In this document: piece by piece, positions 34,574 to 43,048 of the stretch
Numbering within the stretch: the stretch's first letter is position 1
Layout of the letters: each line of letters begins with the position of its first letter
Assembly (NCBI GenBank): GCA_002841355.1
Contig: PHFB01000003.1
Location: 124,001-188,000, forward strand
DNA: 64,000 bases
Source: Actinobacteria bacterium HGW-Actinobacteria-1
GTDB taxonomy: Bacteria; Actinomycetota; Coriobacteriia; Anaerosomatales; Anaerosomataceae
Direction: 5' to 3'
Translations under genes and position numbers: made by a program
Notes under the pieces: model-generated
The model's database searches: none
The model's input: the letters and a program-made list of their open reading frames with translations, nothing else
Told to the model about the DNA's origin: nothing

Positions 34574-35272
34574 CTATGCCGAGATGCGGTAGCCGTACCC
34601 GCGAACGGTCTCGACGATCGCCGGATCAGCACCGGCCTGCGTGAGCTTGTCGCGAAGGCGCTTGACGTGTGTATCCACGGTCTTGGTCTCAACGAGGTAC
34701 TGCCAGCCCCACGCTTCGCGAAGCAGCTGCTCTCGGGAGAGCACCTTGCCGGCGTGACGGATGAGGCAGGCGAGCAGTTCGAACTCGCGCGGCGTGAGAT
34801 CGATGAGTGTGCCGCTGAAGGTCGCCTCGTGGGCGGCCTCGTCGAGGTGGATGCCGGCGGCGTCGATGGGGGTGCCTTCGACGGTTCCCACGCCCGTGCC
34901 CTTGCCCGCCGAACGCCTCAGGAGCGCCTTCACCCGTGCCTGCAGCTCGCGGATTCCAAACGGCTTGGAGAGGTAGTCGTCGCCGCCGAGTTCCAGCCCC
35001 ACGACCTTGTCGAGCTCGGTATCCCGTGCCGAGAGGAACAGCACCGGTACATCACCGATGGCTCTGAGCTTCCGGCACACTTCGTAGCCGTCGGTGCCGG
35101 GCAGCATGATGTCGAGTATGACCAGGTCGAACCTGTCGGAGGCCGCGAATGCGAGCGCTTCGTCGCCGTCCTTAGCGCAAGTGACCTCGTACCCCTCTTT
35201 GCGAAGGTTGTACGATACGAACTGCAGGATGGAGTCTTCGTCGTCTACGACGAGAATGCGCGCAGTGGTCAT
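34574..35272 (-). CDS. OmpR/PhoB-type response regulator
   Basis: A 232-residue regulator. The receiver domain has the acidic pair in VVDDED, phosphoacceptor D54 (VILDIMLPG) and the conserved Lys in YLSKPFG. The winged-helix domain begins around residue 125, contains LTPREFELLACLIRHAG and ends with VDTHVKRLRDKL and VRGYGYRI. GGAGG lies six bases before the ATG. An upstream GTG in the same frame would add ~60 low-quality residues and is rejected. It is divergent from coaX with 154 bases between starts. The genome-wide targets are unknown. Confidence 0.92.
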   Translation of the reverse strand: MTTARILVVDDEDSILQFVSYNLRKEGYEVTCAKDGDEALAFAASDRFDLVILDIMLPGTDGYEVCRKLRAIGDVPVLFLSARDTELDKVVGLELGGDDYLSKPFGIRELQARVKALLRRSAGKGTGVGTVEGTPIDAAGIHLDEAAHEATFSGTLIDLTPREFELLACLIRHAGKVLSREQLLREAWGWQYLVETKTVDTHVKRLRDKLTQAGADPAIVETVRGYGYRISA

Positions 35273-35426
35273 CGGTCGCCTCCAGTGCCAGAGGGTATTC
35301 TTGGAACGATGCGATGATAACACCGCGTTACCTGGCGTTCGTCGGCGTTGACGAGCCGTCAGCGGCACGACGCGTGCCTGATACGAGCGTCCCGGCACCG
35401 CGCGGGACCGACGAAGGGAGCCGGCG

Positions 35427-36191
35427 ATGATCCTCGCCGTGGATGTGGGCAACACGCAAACGGTGCTCGGGTTGTTCGAAGACGACCAGCTGCACGGTCA
35501 CTGGCGCGTCGCCACCGACGCTACCCTCACCGCCGACGAGCTGAGGGTCAAGATCGGCGGCCTGCTCGCTCTGGACGGTCTCGGCTGGAGCGACATCGAG
35601 CGTCTCGTGCTCTCCTCGGTGGTTCCGACGCTCACCGGCCACTACGAGGAGATGGCGCTGCGCGCCACCGGTGTGTCGCCCATGGTGGTCGGGCCGGGGC
35701 TCAAGACCGGCATGCCCATCCGCTACGACAATCCCCACGAGGTTGGAGCCGACCGAATCGTCAACGGCGTAGCTGCTTTCGATGCGTACGGCGGACCGGT
35801 GATCGTCGTCGACTTCGGAACCGCGACCACTCTTGATGTCATCGATGCAAGCGGAGCGTATCTCGGCGGTGCGATCGCTCCGGGTGTCGAGACCAGCGCC
35901 GAGGCGCTCTTCTCGCGCGCGGCGCGACTGGCCAAGGTAGACCTTGAGCCGCCGACGAAAGTGATCGGCACGAACACGCGGGAGTCGGTGCAGGCCGGCC
36001 TCATGTTGGGCGAGGCGGCGATGGTCGACGGGCTGACGCGACGCGCGTGGTCCGAACTGGGCGGAGCGTGCACCGTGGTCGCTACCGGCGGGCTGGCCGA
36101 GCGCATGGCGCCGCTCTGCGAGACGATAGAACACGTGGAGCCGGACCTCACGCTTCGCGGACTCATGATTATTTACGGGCGCAACGCCTAG
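35427..36191 (+). CDS. coaX: Type III pantothenate kinase
   Basis: A 254-residue ASKHA-fold kinase for the first step of coenzyme A synthesis. Signature motifs are LAVDVGNTQTVLGLF (phosphate loop), PHEVGADRIVNG, VVDFGTATTLDVID, GGAIAPGVETSAEALF and VATGGLAE. The length fits the family. The start codon is ATG 35427, with GAAGGGAG upstream. It is followed by a 215-base gap holding the ccm promoter, so it is not part of the cytochrome maturation operon. Confidence 0.95.
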   Translation: MILAVDVGNTQTVLGLFEDDQLHGHWRVATDATLTADELRVKIGGLLALDGLGWSDIERLVLSSVVPTLTGHYEEMALRATGVSPMVVGPGLKTGMPIRYDNPHEVGADRIVNGVAAFDAYGGPVIVVDFGTATTLDVIDASGAYLGGAIAPGVETSAEALFSRAARLAKVDLEPPTKVIGTNTRESVQAGLMLGEAAMVDGLTRRAWSELGGACTVVATGGLAERMAPLCETIEHVEPDLTLRGLMIIYGRNA

Positions 36192-36268
36192 AGAGTAGCC
36201 GAGGGCGCTCGGCATACCGTTTGCTCATGTTTCCGTGGATGTTCGAAGTACCTCAAGGCGCTTTGCCG

Positions 36269-36295
36269 TGGTACTATCCGAGTGTTCAGGCAAGC
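36269..36295 (+). promoter_or_regulatory. ccm operon promoter with 12-mer GTTCAGGCAAGC
   Basis: An extended -10 (TGG-TACTAT, 36269-36277) is followed after six bases by GTTCAGGCAAGC (36284-36295), which would be the first twelve bases of the transcript. The hemA promoter at 43921 has the same layout and the identical 12-mer. No clear -35 is present, as is usual for extended -10 promoters. The rest of the ~120-base leader holds two small hairpins (GGCGG/CCGCC near 36305-36321 and GGGCC/GGTCC near 36324-36338). Confidence 0.6.
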
Positions 36296-36406
36296 AGGTG
36301 ACGCAGGCGGTGTTCCTCCGCCCGGGCCATGTCGGTCCGCGGGCGCTCACTCGAGAAGCAATGATGCCGGGTTTCTGCGCGCTCATGCGCGCGAGGGAGT
36401 GAAAAC

Positions 36407-37087
36407 GTGAACAAGCGCGCAAGGCAACGTCTCATCGGTGTGACCGTGATCGTCCTCATCGTCGTCGGTGCTCTGGTCTTCGGAACGACCGTGACCGGAC
36501 TCGGCGGCGCTTACAAGAAGAGCATCGCCGAGATCCGCTCGGATTCGGCGCTCGTTGGCAAGCAGGTGCAAGTTGAAGGCCCGGTCGTCAAGGGCTCATG
36601 GACGCCTGGCGCGACTCCGTTCGTGTTCTCCATCGGCGAGAAGGACGACCCGAACGCCGAGGGCCTCAAGATCGTCTGGGATCGTCCGGTCCCGAGCGCG
36701 TTCGGTGACGGCACCACGGCGATCGTGACCGGTATCGTGAACGAAGACGGATCTGTCACCGCCAAGACGCTCATCACCCAGTGCCCGTCGAAGTACGCCT
36801 CGGCAACCGACGCACTGAGCGTGGACGCGCTTTTGAAGAGCACGCTTGGCGCGGCGACGGTGAAGGTCACCGGCTACATCGTGAACGACAGCATCAAGCC
36901 CGCCGGCTCGGCCGAGCGGTTCTTCGTGGGCACGCTCTCTACGGGTGGCGAAAGCGTGGCCGTTGCGTTCGACGGAGCCCTGCCGCAGGGCATCGTGGAC
37001 GGAGCGAAAGTGGTTATCACCGGCTCACTCGAGGACAACGGCGTGTTCAACGCGACCGATGTCGCTCTTGACGAGGCGCAGAAGTAG
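36407..37087 (+). CDS. ccmE: CcmE heme chaperone, Cys-type, with an extra C-terminal domain
   Basis: A 226-residue protein with an N-terminal membrane helix (about 10-30) and an OB-fold domain (VGKQVQVEGPVVKG...ALVTGIVN-like strands). The heme-binding site reads CPSKY (CxxxY), the cysteine variant found in archaea, some Gram-positives and sulfate reducers, instead of the HxxxY of E. coli. A second OB-like repeat covers residues ~145-226 (VKVTGYIVNDSI...VVITGSLEDNGVF), so the protein is about 80 residues longer than typical CcmE. It carries heme from CcmC to CcmF outside the membrane. It is the first gene of the ccm operon. Confidence 0.88.
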   Translation: MNKRARQRLIGVTVIVLIVVGALVFGTTVTGLGGAYKKSIAEIRSDSALVGKQVQVEGPVVKGSWTPGATPFVFSIGEKDDPNAEGLKIVWDRPVPSAFGDGTTAIVTGIVNEDGSVTAKTLITQCPSKYASATDALSVDALLKSTLGAATVKVTGYIVNDSIKPAGSAERFFVGTLSTGGESVAVAFDGALPQGIVDGAKVVITGSLEDNGVFNATDVALDEAQK

Positions 37088-37141
37088 CAATCCTCTGACA
37101 ACGGTGCGACGTCACGTCGCACGCAGGCGAACGGAGCCAGT

Positions 37142-39199
37142 ATGGATCTGCAGGTTCTCGGCAACAGTCTCCTGGTCATGGCGAGCATCTCGGCGATAGC
37201 GTCGATCGGTGCACTCGCCTTCGCTGCGCTCCCAAACGGCAGCGAAGGTGTCCGCAAAGCGGGGCACTACCTGTCGCTTGCGACGCTCGCATTCACGACT
37301 CTGGCGGTGCTGCTCATCGCCTCCGCGTTCCTCGGCGAGAACTTCACGCTGCAGTACGTTGCCTACAACCACCCGACCACGGTCGGTCCGTGGGCGTGGC
37401 TCTATCGCCTCAGCGGTGTGTGGGCCGGACGTGAAGGGTCGCTCCTGTTCTGGGAATGGCTGCTGGCTGGCTTCGCCGGCTGGGTTGCGATCCGCTTCAT
37501 GAAACAGGGCGAGCGCATTGCGACGGCGGCGCTCGGAATCCTGAACTTTGTGCAGATGTTCTTCCTCTCGGCGTTGTTCATTCCGCTCAACAACCCGTTC
37601 GGGCTGCTGCCTCCGCAGTATCTTGATGCCAACGGGAAGCTTCTTATCGAGGCAGCGATGAGCCCGCTTCTGCAGACGTGGGCCATGGTCGCGCATCCGC
37701 CGACGCTCTTCCTCGGCTATGCGGGACTTGCCGTTCCGTTCGCGTTTGCGATGGCCGCGCTGCTCACCGGCGACACCTCGAAGCGCTGGGTCGAGATCTC
37801 GGACCGCATCACGGTCTTCGCATGGCTGATGCTTGGTATCGGCATCGGGCTTGGCGCCATCTGGGCGTACATTGAACTCGCCTTCGGCGGCTACTGGGCA
37901 TGGGATCCGGTGGAGAACGCATCGATCCTGCCGTGGCTCACGGGCGTCGGTCTCTTGCATTCGATGACGGTGTATCGCAAGCGCGGCGGGTTCCGCGCGT
38001 GGACCATCCTGATGGCGGCGTTCACCTTCGTGTTCGTGCTGCTTGGCACGTTCATCACCCGTTCGGGTGTTGTCAGCTCCGTCCACACCTTCCAGGAAGA
38101 CATGCTCTCGTTCTGGCTGTTCCTCGCGATGATGGTGGGTACGCTCGTCGTGGCTGGAATCGGAGTCGCGATTCGCTGGGACAAGCTCAAGGGCAACGAC
38201 TCGTTCGAGCGAATCTTCTCCAAGGAAGGCTCGTACTACTTCAACAACGTGATCATGCTCATCGCGGCGATCATGGTGGCGTACCTCACTATGGCGCAGG
38301 CATTCCCAACGTGGATGCCAGGTGGCGGCATGACCTTCGGACCCGACACGTTCAACGCGCTTGCCCGTCCGCTTGGCATCTTCTACATCCTCGTGATGTC
38401 GGTGTGCCCGATCCTCTCATGGGGTGGTGCGGGCTGGAATGCGTTCTGGCAGAGAGCCAAGTGGCCGCTCGCCGGAGCTGCGGTGATCGGTACTGGGCTC
38501 ATCGCGGTCTGGGCGTTCGCCATGATGCCGTACTACACCTACGAGCGCGGTATCCCGGCGCTTCACCACGCAACGGCGCTTATCGGTCTGCTGACCGCAT
38601 CACTCGCAATCGCGCTGCCGATCTACCTGTTCATCGACGGTGCTCGCAAGCGGGCAGCGGCGAAGGGCGAGGGCTTCGGCACAGCGCTCTTCCGCATCCT
38701 TACGAAAGCACGCACCCAGTCCGGTGGATACCTCACGCACCTTGGCATGGGCATCATCCTGGTGGGTCTCATCGGTTCGACGATGTACGTTAAGTCGTAC
38801 GAGAACGCGGTACCGCAGACTGTCGGCGCGCCGATCGCCACCGGGACGTACACCTTCACCTTCGAGAGCATCAAGGAAGTGACCGCCGACAACGGCGATG
38901 ACGTCGTGACGGCCACGCTGAACGTGCTTCGCGACGGCAAGCCCGCCGGAACCGTGAAGCCGCGACTCGTGTATCCGATCCAGACCCAGCAAGAGGGTTC
39001 AGCAACGATGAAGGTCGCGCTGATCCAGCAGCCGCTCAAGGACATCTTCATCTCGTTCAACGGAGTGGACCAGGCTGGCAACGCCGTCATCACGATCAAG
39101 TTCTTCCCGATGCAGTGGTGGGTCTGGGCCGGCTTCATCGTCACCATCCTCGGCAGCGGTCTGGCTATGTGGCCGAAGCGCACGCCGCAGGCTGCGTAG
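37142..39199 (+). CDS. ccmF: Cytochrome c heme lyase subunit CcmF
   Basis: A 685-residue membrane protein with about fifteen helices. The WWD heme-handling motif is FGGYWAWDPVENASILPW. The conserved HPP (MVAHPPTLFLGYAG) and the later histidines that ligate heme are present. The C-terminal outside domain (GTYTFTFESIKEVTADNG) is followed by the final helix. It attaches heme to CxxCH motifs of the exported cytochromes. No CcmH, CcmG or CcmI gene is seen in the operon, so thiol reduction must be supplied from elsewhere. It starts 54 bases after ccmE. Confidence 0.95.
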   Translation: MDLQVLGNSLLVMASISAIASIGALAFAALPNGSEGVRKAGHYLSLATLAFTTLAVLLIASAFLGENFTLQYVAYNHPTTVGPWAWLYRLSGVWAGREGSLLFWEWLLAGFAGWVAIRFMKQGERIATAALGILNFVQMFFLSALFIPLNNPFGLLPPQYLDANGKLLIEAAMSPLLQTWAMVAHPPTLFLGYAGLAVPFAFAMAALLTGDTSKRWVEISDRITVFAWLMLGIGIGLGAIWAYIELAFGGYWAWDPVENASILPWLTGVGLLHSMTVYRKRGGFRAWTILMAAFTFVFVLLGTFITRSGVVSSVHTFQEDMLSFWLFLAMMVGTLVVAGIGVAIRWDKLKGNDSFERIFSKEGSYYFNNVIMLIAAIMVAYLTMAQAFPTWMPGGGMTFGPDTFNALARPLGIFYILVMSVCPILSWGGAGWNAFWQRAKWPLAGAAVIGTGLIAVWAFAMMPYYTYERGIPALHHATALIGLLTASLAIALPIYLFIDGARKRAAAKGEGFGTALFRILTKARTQSGGYLTHLGMGIILVGLIGSTMYVKSYENAVPQTVGAPIATGTYTFTFESIKEVTADNGDDVVTATLNVLRDGKPAGTVKPRLVYPIQTQQEGSATMKVALIQQPLKDIFISFNGVDQAGNAVITIKFFPMQWWVWAGFIVTILGSGLAMWPKRTPQAA

Positions 39200-39205
39200 G
39201 CAGCG

Positions 39206-39937
39206 ATGGAGGAGACTCCCAGGAACGATCTCGCCGTCCAGGTCCGGGGACTTACCCGGGCCTTCGGCGTGCGCAAAGCCCTGAACGACGTCAGCTTCGA
39301 GCTGCCGAAGGGCGCGTTCCTGAGCATCTTCGGTCCGAACGGTGCCGGCAAGACGACGTTGGTTAAGGTACTCACGACGCTGCTGAACCCGAGCAAGGGC
39401 ACCGCGAGCGTGCTCGGGTGCGATGTGGTGAGCGAAGCCGTTGAGTTGCGACACCGCATCGGCCTTATCAGCCACAACCCTCTGCTCTATCCGGACCTGA
39501 CCGCCGAGGAGAACCTGCTGTTCTTCGCCGAGATGTACGGTCTCGATGATCCGAAGACCCGCGTTCGTGAGCTTCTGAGCGACGTCGAGCTCGACCATCG
39601 TCGGCTGGATGTCGTGAGCACGTTCTCCCGGGGCATGCTCCAGCGACTTTCGATCGCGCGGGCGCTGCTCCACAAGCCAGACGTGCTCTTCCTGGACGAG
39701 CCGTACTCGGGCCTGGATCCGCATGCGGTGGACATTCTGGATGGACTCATCGCGCAGATTCGCGGAGATCATACATTCGTCATGATCAGCCACGACCTGG
39801 ACAAGGGGCTCGAGCTCTGCTCACACGCGCTGATCCTTGCGAACGGAAAGGTCGTGCTGTTCGAGAATCGCGAAGACATCGACGTCGAGCAGTTCCGTCA
39901 GACATATCGCGCCACCGTGGGCACGGGGGTGGCGTAG
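39206..39937 (+). CDS. ccmA: Cytochrome c maturation ABC transporter ATP-binding protein CcmA
   Basis: A 243-residue ABC ATPase. Walker A is FGPNGAGKTTLVKVL, the signature is FSRGMLQRLSIARALL and Walker B is VLFLDEPYSGLDP, with a switch His in MISHDLDKG. It drives release of heme-loaded CcmE from CcmCD rather than bulk heme export. It lies six bases after ccmF and is followed directly by ccmB with no gap. Confidence 0.9.
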   Translation: MEETPRNDLAVQVRGLTRAFGVRKALNDVSFELPKGAFLSIFGPNGAGKTTLVKVLTTLLNPSKGTASVLGCDVVSEAVELRHRIGLISHNPLLYPDLTAEENLLFFAEMYGLDDPKTRVRELLSDVELDHRRLDVVSTFSRGMLQRLSIARALLHKPDVLFLDEPYSGLDPHAVDILDGLIAQIRGDHTFVMISHDLDKGLELCSHALILANGKVVLFENREDIDVEQFRQTYRATVGTGVA

Positions 39938-40645
39938 ATGGCGAAATCCAACAGTTGGCGCCAGTTCAAAGCGATCCTGCGCAAGGACCTCGTCATGGAG
40001 CTGCGCACCAAAGAGATGATCACCTCGATGGGCCTGTACGCGCTCCTCACGATGGTGGTCTACCAGATCGCACTTGCCGAGGCGGGCGACAGCTTCGATG
40101 TCCGACTCGTCATGCCGGGGCTCATCTGGGTGGCGTTCATCTTCATGTCGATGCTCGGCCTCAATCGTTCGTTCGTCCATGAAAAGGACCAGGGTTGCAT
40201 CGACGCGCTGCTGCTTTCCCCGGTGGACCGTCCGGTGATCTTCTTCGCTAAGTTCGCTGGCAACCTGCTGTTCCTGATGGTGGTCGAGCTCCTATCGTTG
40301 CCCGTCTTCTCGTTCCTGTTTCTGCAGGGTCGCGTGGGCTTCGGTAACCCCGTCTGGCTCATCGGTGTCGTGCTGCTCGGCGCGTCGATCGGCATCTCCG
40401 GCGTTGGCACGCTTCTCGCGACGATGACGGTGAACACCAAGGGCAAGGACGTGATGCTTGCGGTGCTCTTCGTGCCGATCATGTATCCGTTGCTTCGAGC
40501 GGCCGTTGGCGCAACGTTCGCAGCGGTCATCGGAGGACCTGGCACGGTCACGACGTTCTGGCTGTACATGGCGTGGGTAGCGGCCTTCGATGTCATAATG
40601 GTGGCCATCGCCTACGCGCTCTATGAGTTCGTTATCGGTGTCTGA
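39938..40645 (+). CDS. ccmB: Cytochrome c maturation ABC permease CcmB
   Basis: A 235-residue membrane protein with six hydrophobic helices. The N-terminus WRQFKAILRKDLVMELRTKEMI is the usual cytoplasmic coupling segment of CcmB. The loop FVHEKDQGCIDALLLSPVDR is also characteristic. The ATG start is immediately after the ccmA stop. It pairs with CcmA. Confidence 0.92.
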   Translation: MAKSNSWRQFKAILRKDLVMELRTKEMITSMGLYALLTMVVYQIALAEAGDSFDVRLVMPGLIWVAFIFMSMLGLNRSFVHEKDQGCIDALLLSPVDRPVIFFAKFAGNLLFLMVVELLSLPVFSFLFLQGRVGFGNPVWLIGVVLLGASIGISGVGTLLATMTVNTKGKDVMLAVLFVPIMYPLLRAAVGATFAAVIGGPGTVTTFWLYMAWVAAFDVIMVAIAYALYEFVIGV

Positions 40646-40667
40646 CACAGCAAGGAGGGAGCGGACG

Positions 40668-41360
40668 GTGAAGCGAAACCCGCTTGCCGAGATAATGCTC
40701 GGACTGGGTGGTCTGTTGACCACGGCCGCGTTCTTCATGGCGTTCTTCTGGGCGCCCGGGACGTCGTATCCCGACGGTCGTGTGGACTTTGCGCAGAAGA
40801 TCTTCTACTTCCACGTACCGGTGGCGGAGGCGTCGTTCCTCGTCTTCATCTTCACCGCGTTCTACGGCATCCGATTCCTCATGACTCGGGAGCGCATCTA
40901 CGACACCAAGGCTCGCATCGCCACGGAGGTGACGCTGTTCTTCGTGCTCCTCACGATGGCCACGGGTATCCTCTGGACCCGGGTCGAGTGGGGTGTCTGG
41001 TGGCAGTGGGAGCCGAGGCTCACCACGTACTTCATCCTCACCTTGCTCGTCATAGCGTACTTCGTCCTGCGCAACTCGGTTGAGGATGAGGAGAAGCGCG
41101 CCGTGTATGCCTCGGCATTCGGTATCCTGGCGTTCATCGACGCGCCCATCTCGTTCTTCATCACCCGGTGGCTGAACTCGATCCACCCGATCGTCTTCGG
41201 TGGCGGGGAGAGCTCCGGGCTGGAAACGAGCATGCTCATCACCTTCATCGTCGCGCAGGTCGGCATGCTCATGCTCGGCTATGCGTTCTACCAGCTCCGC
41301 CTGCGTGAAGAAGAGCTCAGAGAGCGCCTCGAGGCGCTCAAGATCGAGATCGGAGACTAG
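40668..41360 (+). CDS. ccmC: Heme transporter CcmC, with a WWxWE variant of the tryptophan motif
   Basis: A 230-residue protein with six helices. The tryptophan-rich heme site reads EWGVWWQWEPRLTTYF, where most CcmC proteins have WD in place of WE. The flanking histidines (FYFHVPVAEASF and SIHPIVFGG) are conserved. It places heme onto CcmE. GTG 40668 is chosen because it has AAGGAGGGA eight bases upstream; a longer frame would overlap ccmB. The last ~15 residues are a charged helix (LREEELRERLEALKIEIGD), longer than usual. Confidence 0.92.
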   Translation: MKRNPLAEIMLGLGGLLTTAAFFMAFFWAPGTSYPDGRVDFAQKIFYFHVPVAEASFLVFIFTAFYGIRFLMTRERIYDTKARIATEVTLFFVLLTMATGILWTRVEWGVWWQWEPRLTTYFILTLLVIAYFVLRNSVEDEEKRAVYASAFGILAFIDAPISFFITRWLNSIHPIVFGGGESSGLETSMLITFIVAQVGMLMLGYAFYQLRLREEELRERLEALKIEIGD

Positions 41361-41362
41361 CC

Positions 41363-41536
41363 ATGATGGATCTCTACGCCGCTGTTATCCCGCAGGCTCC
41401 GTACATCATCGGGGCGTACGGCCTTATCTGGGTCGGCCTGCTCGGCTTCGTGTACATGGTGTTCGGCCGTATCGGCCGGCTGGAGAAGGAACTGCGTGTG
41501 CTCGAGGAGTCGATCGAGCGCCGCGCCAAGTCCTAG
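41363..41536 (+). CDS. ccmD: CcmD-like small membrane protein
   Basis: A 57-residue protein encoded just after ccmC: one transmembrane helix (about 16-36, YIIGAYGLIWVGLLGFVYMV) and a basic/acidic cytoplasmic helix (RIGRLEKELRVLEESIERR). Size, position and layout match CcmD, which holds CcmC, CcmE and CcmAB together. Sequence similarity in this family is always low, so the call rests on context. ATG 41363 and ATG 41366 are both possible starts. Confidence 0.8.
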   Translation: MMDLYAAVIPQAPYIIGAYGLIWVGLLGFVYMVFGRIGRLEKELRVLEESIERRAKS

Positions 41537-41560
41537 TCCGATCGCCGAGGAGGCACCGCG

Positions 41561-42385
41561 TTGGCACAGAGCGCCGTCATACTGTTCTGGTTCGCGACCG
41601 TCGCGTACGTGGCGGCCACGGTGCTGTACGCGTATTTCTTCCTGAGCAAGCGCGCTGCGTACTCCTGGTATGCGACGTTCTTCACGGGCGCCGGCTTCTT
41701 GTGCCATACCGCATCGGTGGGCCTTCGTTCGATCGCCGAGCATGGCACCGACCTGAGTGGACCGAACACCCTCATCCTCTCGGCGTGGGCGCTCGTGTTC
41801 GCCTACTTCGTGGTGGAGCACCTCATCCGGATGAAGGTGTACGGGACGCTGCTCGTGCCCGTCTCGCTTGTACTCATGGCGGTCTCCCAGCTCATGACCG
41901 TGAAGGTCGGCGCTGCCTCACCGCTCGTCGAGAACTGGAAGATCGGCATCCACGTCGCACTGATCGTCTTCGCGAATGCAGGCTTCTTCATTGCCGGCGT
42001 TGGGGCGCTCGCGTACCTGATTCAGGAATCGCAGCTCAAGCGGCACCGTACCAGCGTGCTCTTCAAGCGGCTGCCCTCGCTCGCGAACATCGACCTGCTC
42101 TCGCGGCGCGCGGTTGCGTTCGCGTATCCGGCGTATTCGGCGGGCTTGCTCCTTGGCGTGTTCCGCGCCATCGAGACCGACCCGCCCGGCTGGTGGGCCG
42201 ACCCGCGCGTCATGCTGGCGGGCCTGGTGTGGGGCGTTTTCGGGACGTACATCGTGTTGCACTACACGCAGCGTGCTTCGGCACGGACGACGGCATGGCT
42301 TGCGCTTGCGGGCGTGCTCGCCGTCTCGGTGCTCGCGATCATCGCGCGCACCGTACCCGCTGGCTTCCACGTCTTCGGACTGTAG
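41561..42385 (+). CDS. CcsA/HemX-like cytochrome c assembly membrane protein
   Basis: A 274-residue protein with eight hydrophobic helices, starting at TTG 41561 after GAGGAGG. It belongs to the CcmC/CcsA/HemX superfamily; conserved histidines appear in GFLCHTASVG, IGIHVALIVFA and IVLHYTQRAS. The tryptophan motif is degenerate (PPGWWADPRVMLAGLVWG), unlike the WGSYWSWD of true ResC/CcsA. Its place between ccmD and siroheme/hemA genes matches HemX, which in Bacillus influences glutamyl-tRNA reductase levels. A role at the join between heme synthesis and heme export is inferred. Confidence 0.7.
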   Translation: MAQSAVILFWFATVAYVAATVLYAYFFLSKRAAYSWYATFFTGAGFLCHTASVGLRSIAEHGTDLSGPNTLILSAWALVFAYFVVEHLIRMKVYGTLLVPVSLVLMAVSQLMTVKVGAASPLVENWKIGIHVALIVFANAGFFIAGVGALAYLIQESQLKRHRTSVLFKRLPSLANIDLLSRRAVAFAYPAYSAGLLLGVFRAIETDPPGWWADPRVMLAGLVWGVFGTYIVLHYTQRASARTTAWLALAGVLAVSVLAIIARTVPAGFHVFGL

Positions 42386-42394
42386 GGATACTTC

Positions 42395-43048
42395 GTGCCT
42401 GACTACTCCAAGCCGTATTACCCCGTATTCCTCGACCTCGCCGAGCGGCTCGCCGTGATTGTCGGTGGCGGTGGGGTGGCGGAGCGCAAGGTCGTCACGC
42501 TACTGGAGTACGGTCCACGCGTACGCGTCGTCTCGCCGGACGTCACGCCTGCGCTAGAGAAGCTGGCGGCATCCGGTGCGATCGAGCTTGAACGCCGCGG
42601 CTACGTCCGTGGCGACCTGGATGGCGCCTTCATCGCGATCTGCGCTACCTCTTCCGAGGAAGTGAACCGCGCGGTGCATGCCGAGGCCGAGGAACGTGGC
42701 TGCATCGTGAACGTGGTCGACGTCCCCGAGCTCTGTTCGTTCATCGTGCCCTCGATCGTTCGCCGAGGGACCCTCTCGGTGGCGATTTCAACGGGTGGCG
42801 CCGCGCCTACAGTGGCGAAGCGGCTTCGCAAGCACGTGCAAGAGCACCTCGGTCCCGAGTGGGAGACGTACGTGACGCTGCTTGGTGAGGTGCGCGTGCT
42901 CGTCATGGAGCGCATTCCCGGCGGCGAGGCCGTCCGCAAGCCGATCTTCGAGTCCATCGCGGATTCGGACCTGCTCGACCGCATCCGCGCGGGTGCACGC
43001 CCGACGGCGGATGAGGTCTACGACGAGTTCGTGGGTGATCCGGCGTGA
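42395..43048 (+). CDS. Precorrin-2 dehydrogenase / sirohydrochlorin ferrochelatase (siroheme synthase)
   Basis: A 217-residue Met8p/CysG-N-type enzyme. The NAD-binding fold is at the N-terminus (YYPVFLDLAERLAVIVGGGGVAERK), followed by NVVDVPELCSFIVPSIVRRG and STGGAAPTVAKRLR. It oxidises precorrin-2 to sirohydrochlorin and probably inserts iron to give siroheme, the precursor used by the Ahb route encoded downstream. It starts at GTG 42395, nine bases after the HemX-like gene, and overlaps the SDR gene by four bases. No CysG methylase domain is fused; that activity is in the CobA-HemD protein. Confidence 0.9.
   Translation: MPDYSKPYYPVFLDLAERLAVIVGGGGVAERKVVTLLEYGPRVRVVSPDVTPALEKLAASGAIELERRGYVRGDLDGAFIAICATSSEEVNRAVHAEAEERGCIVNVVDVPELCSFIVPSIVRRGTLSVAISTGGAAPTVAKRLRKHVQEHLGPEWETYVTLLGEVRVLVMERIPGGEAVRKPIFESIADSDLLDRIRAGARPTADEVYDEFVGDPA

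Noticed and set aside
41561-42385. ResC/CcsA of a system II cytochrome c maturation pathway
   Set aside because: The tryptophan motif is degenerate, no ResB is present, and a complete set of ccmEFABCD lies directly upstream; HemX-like is the better description.
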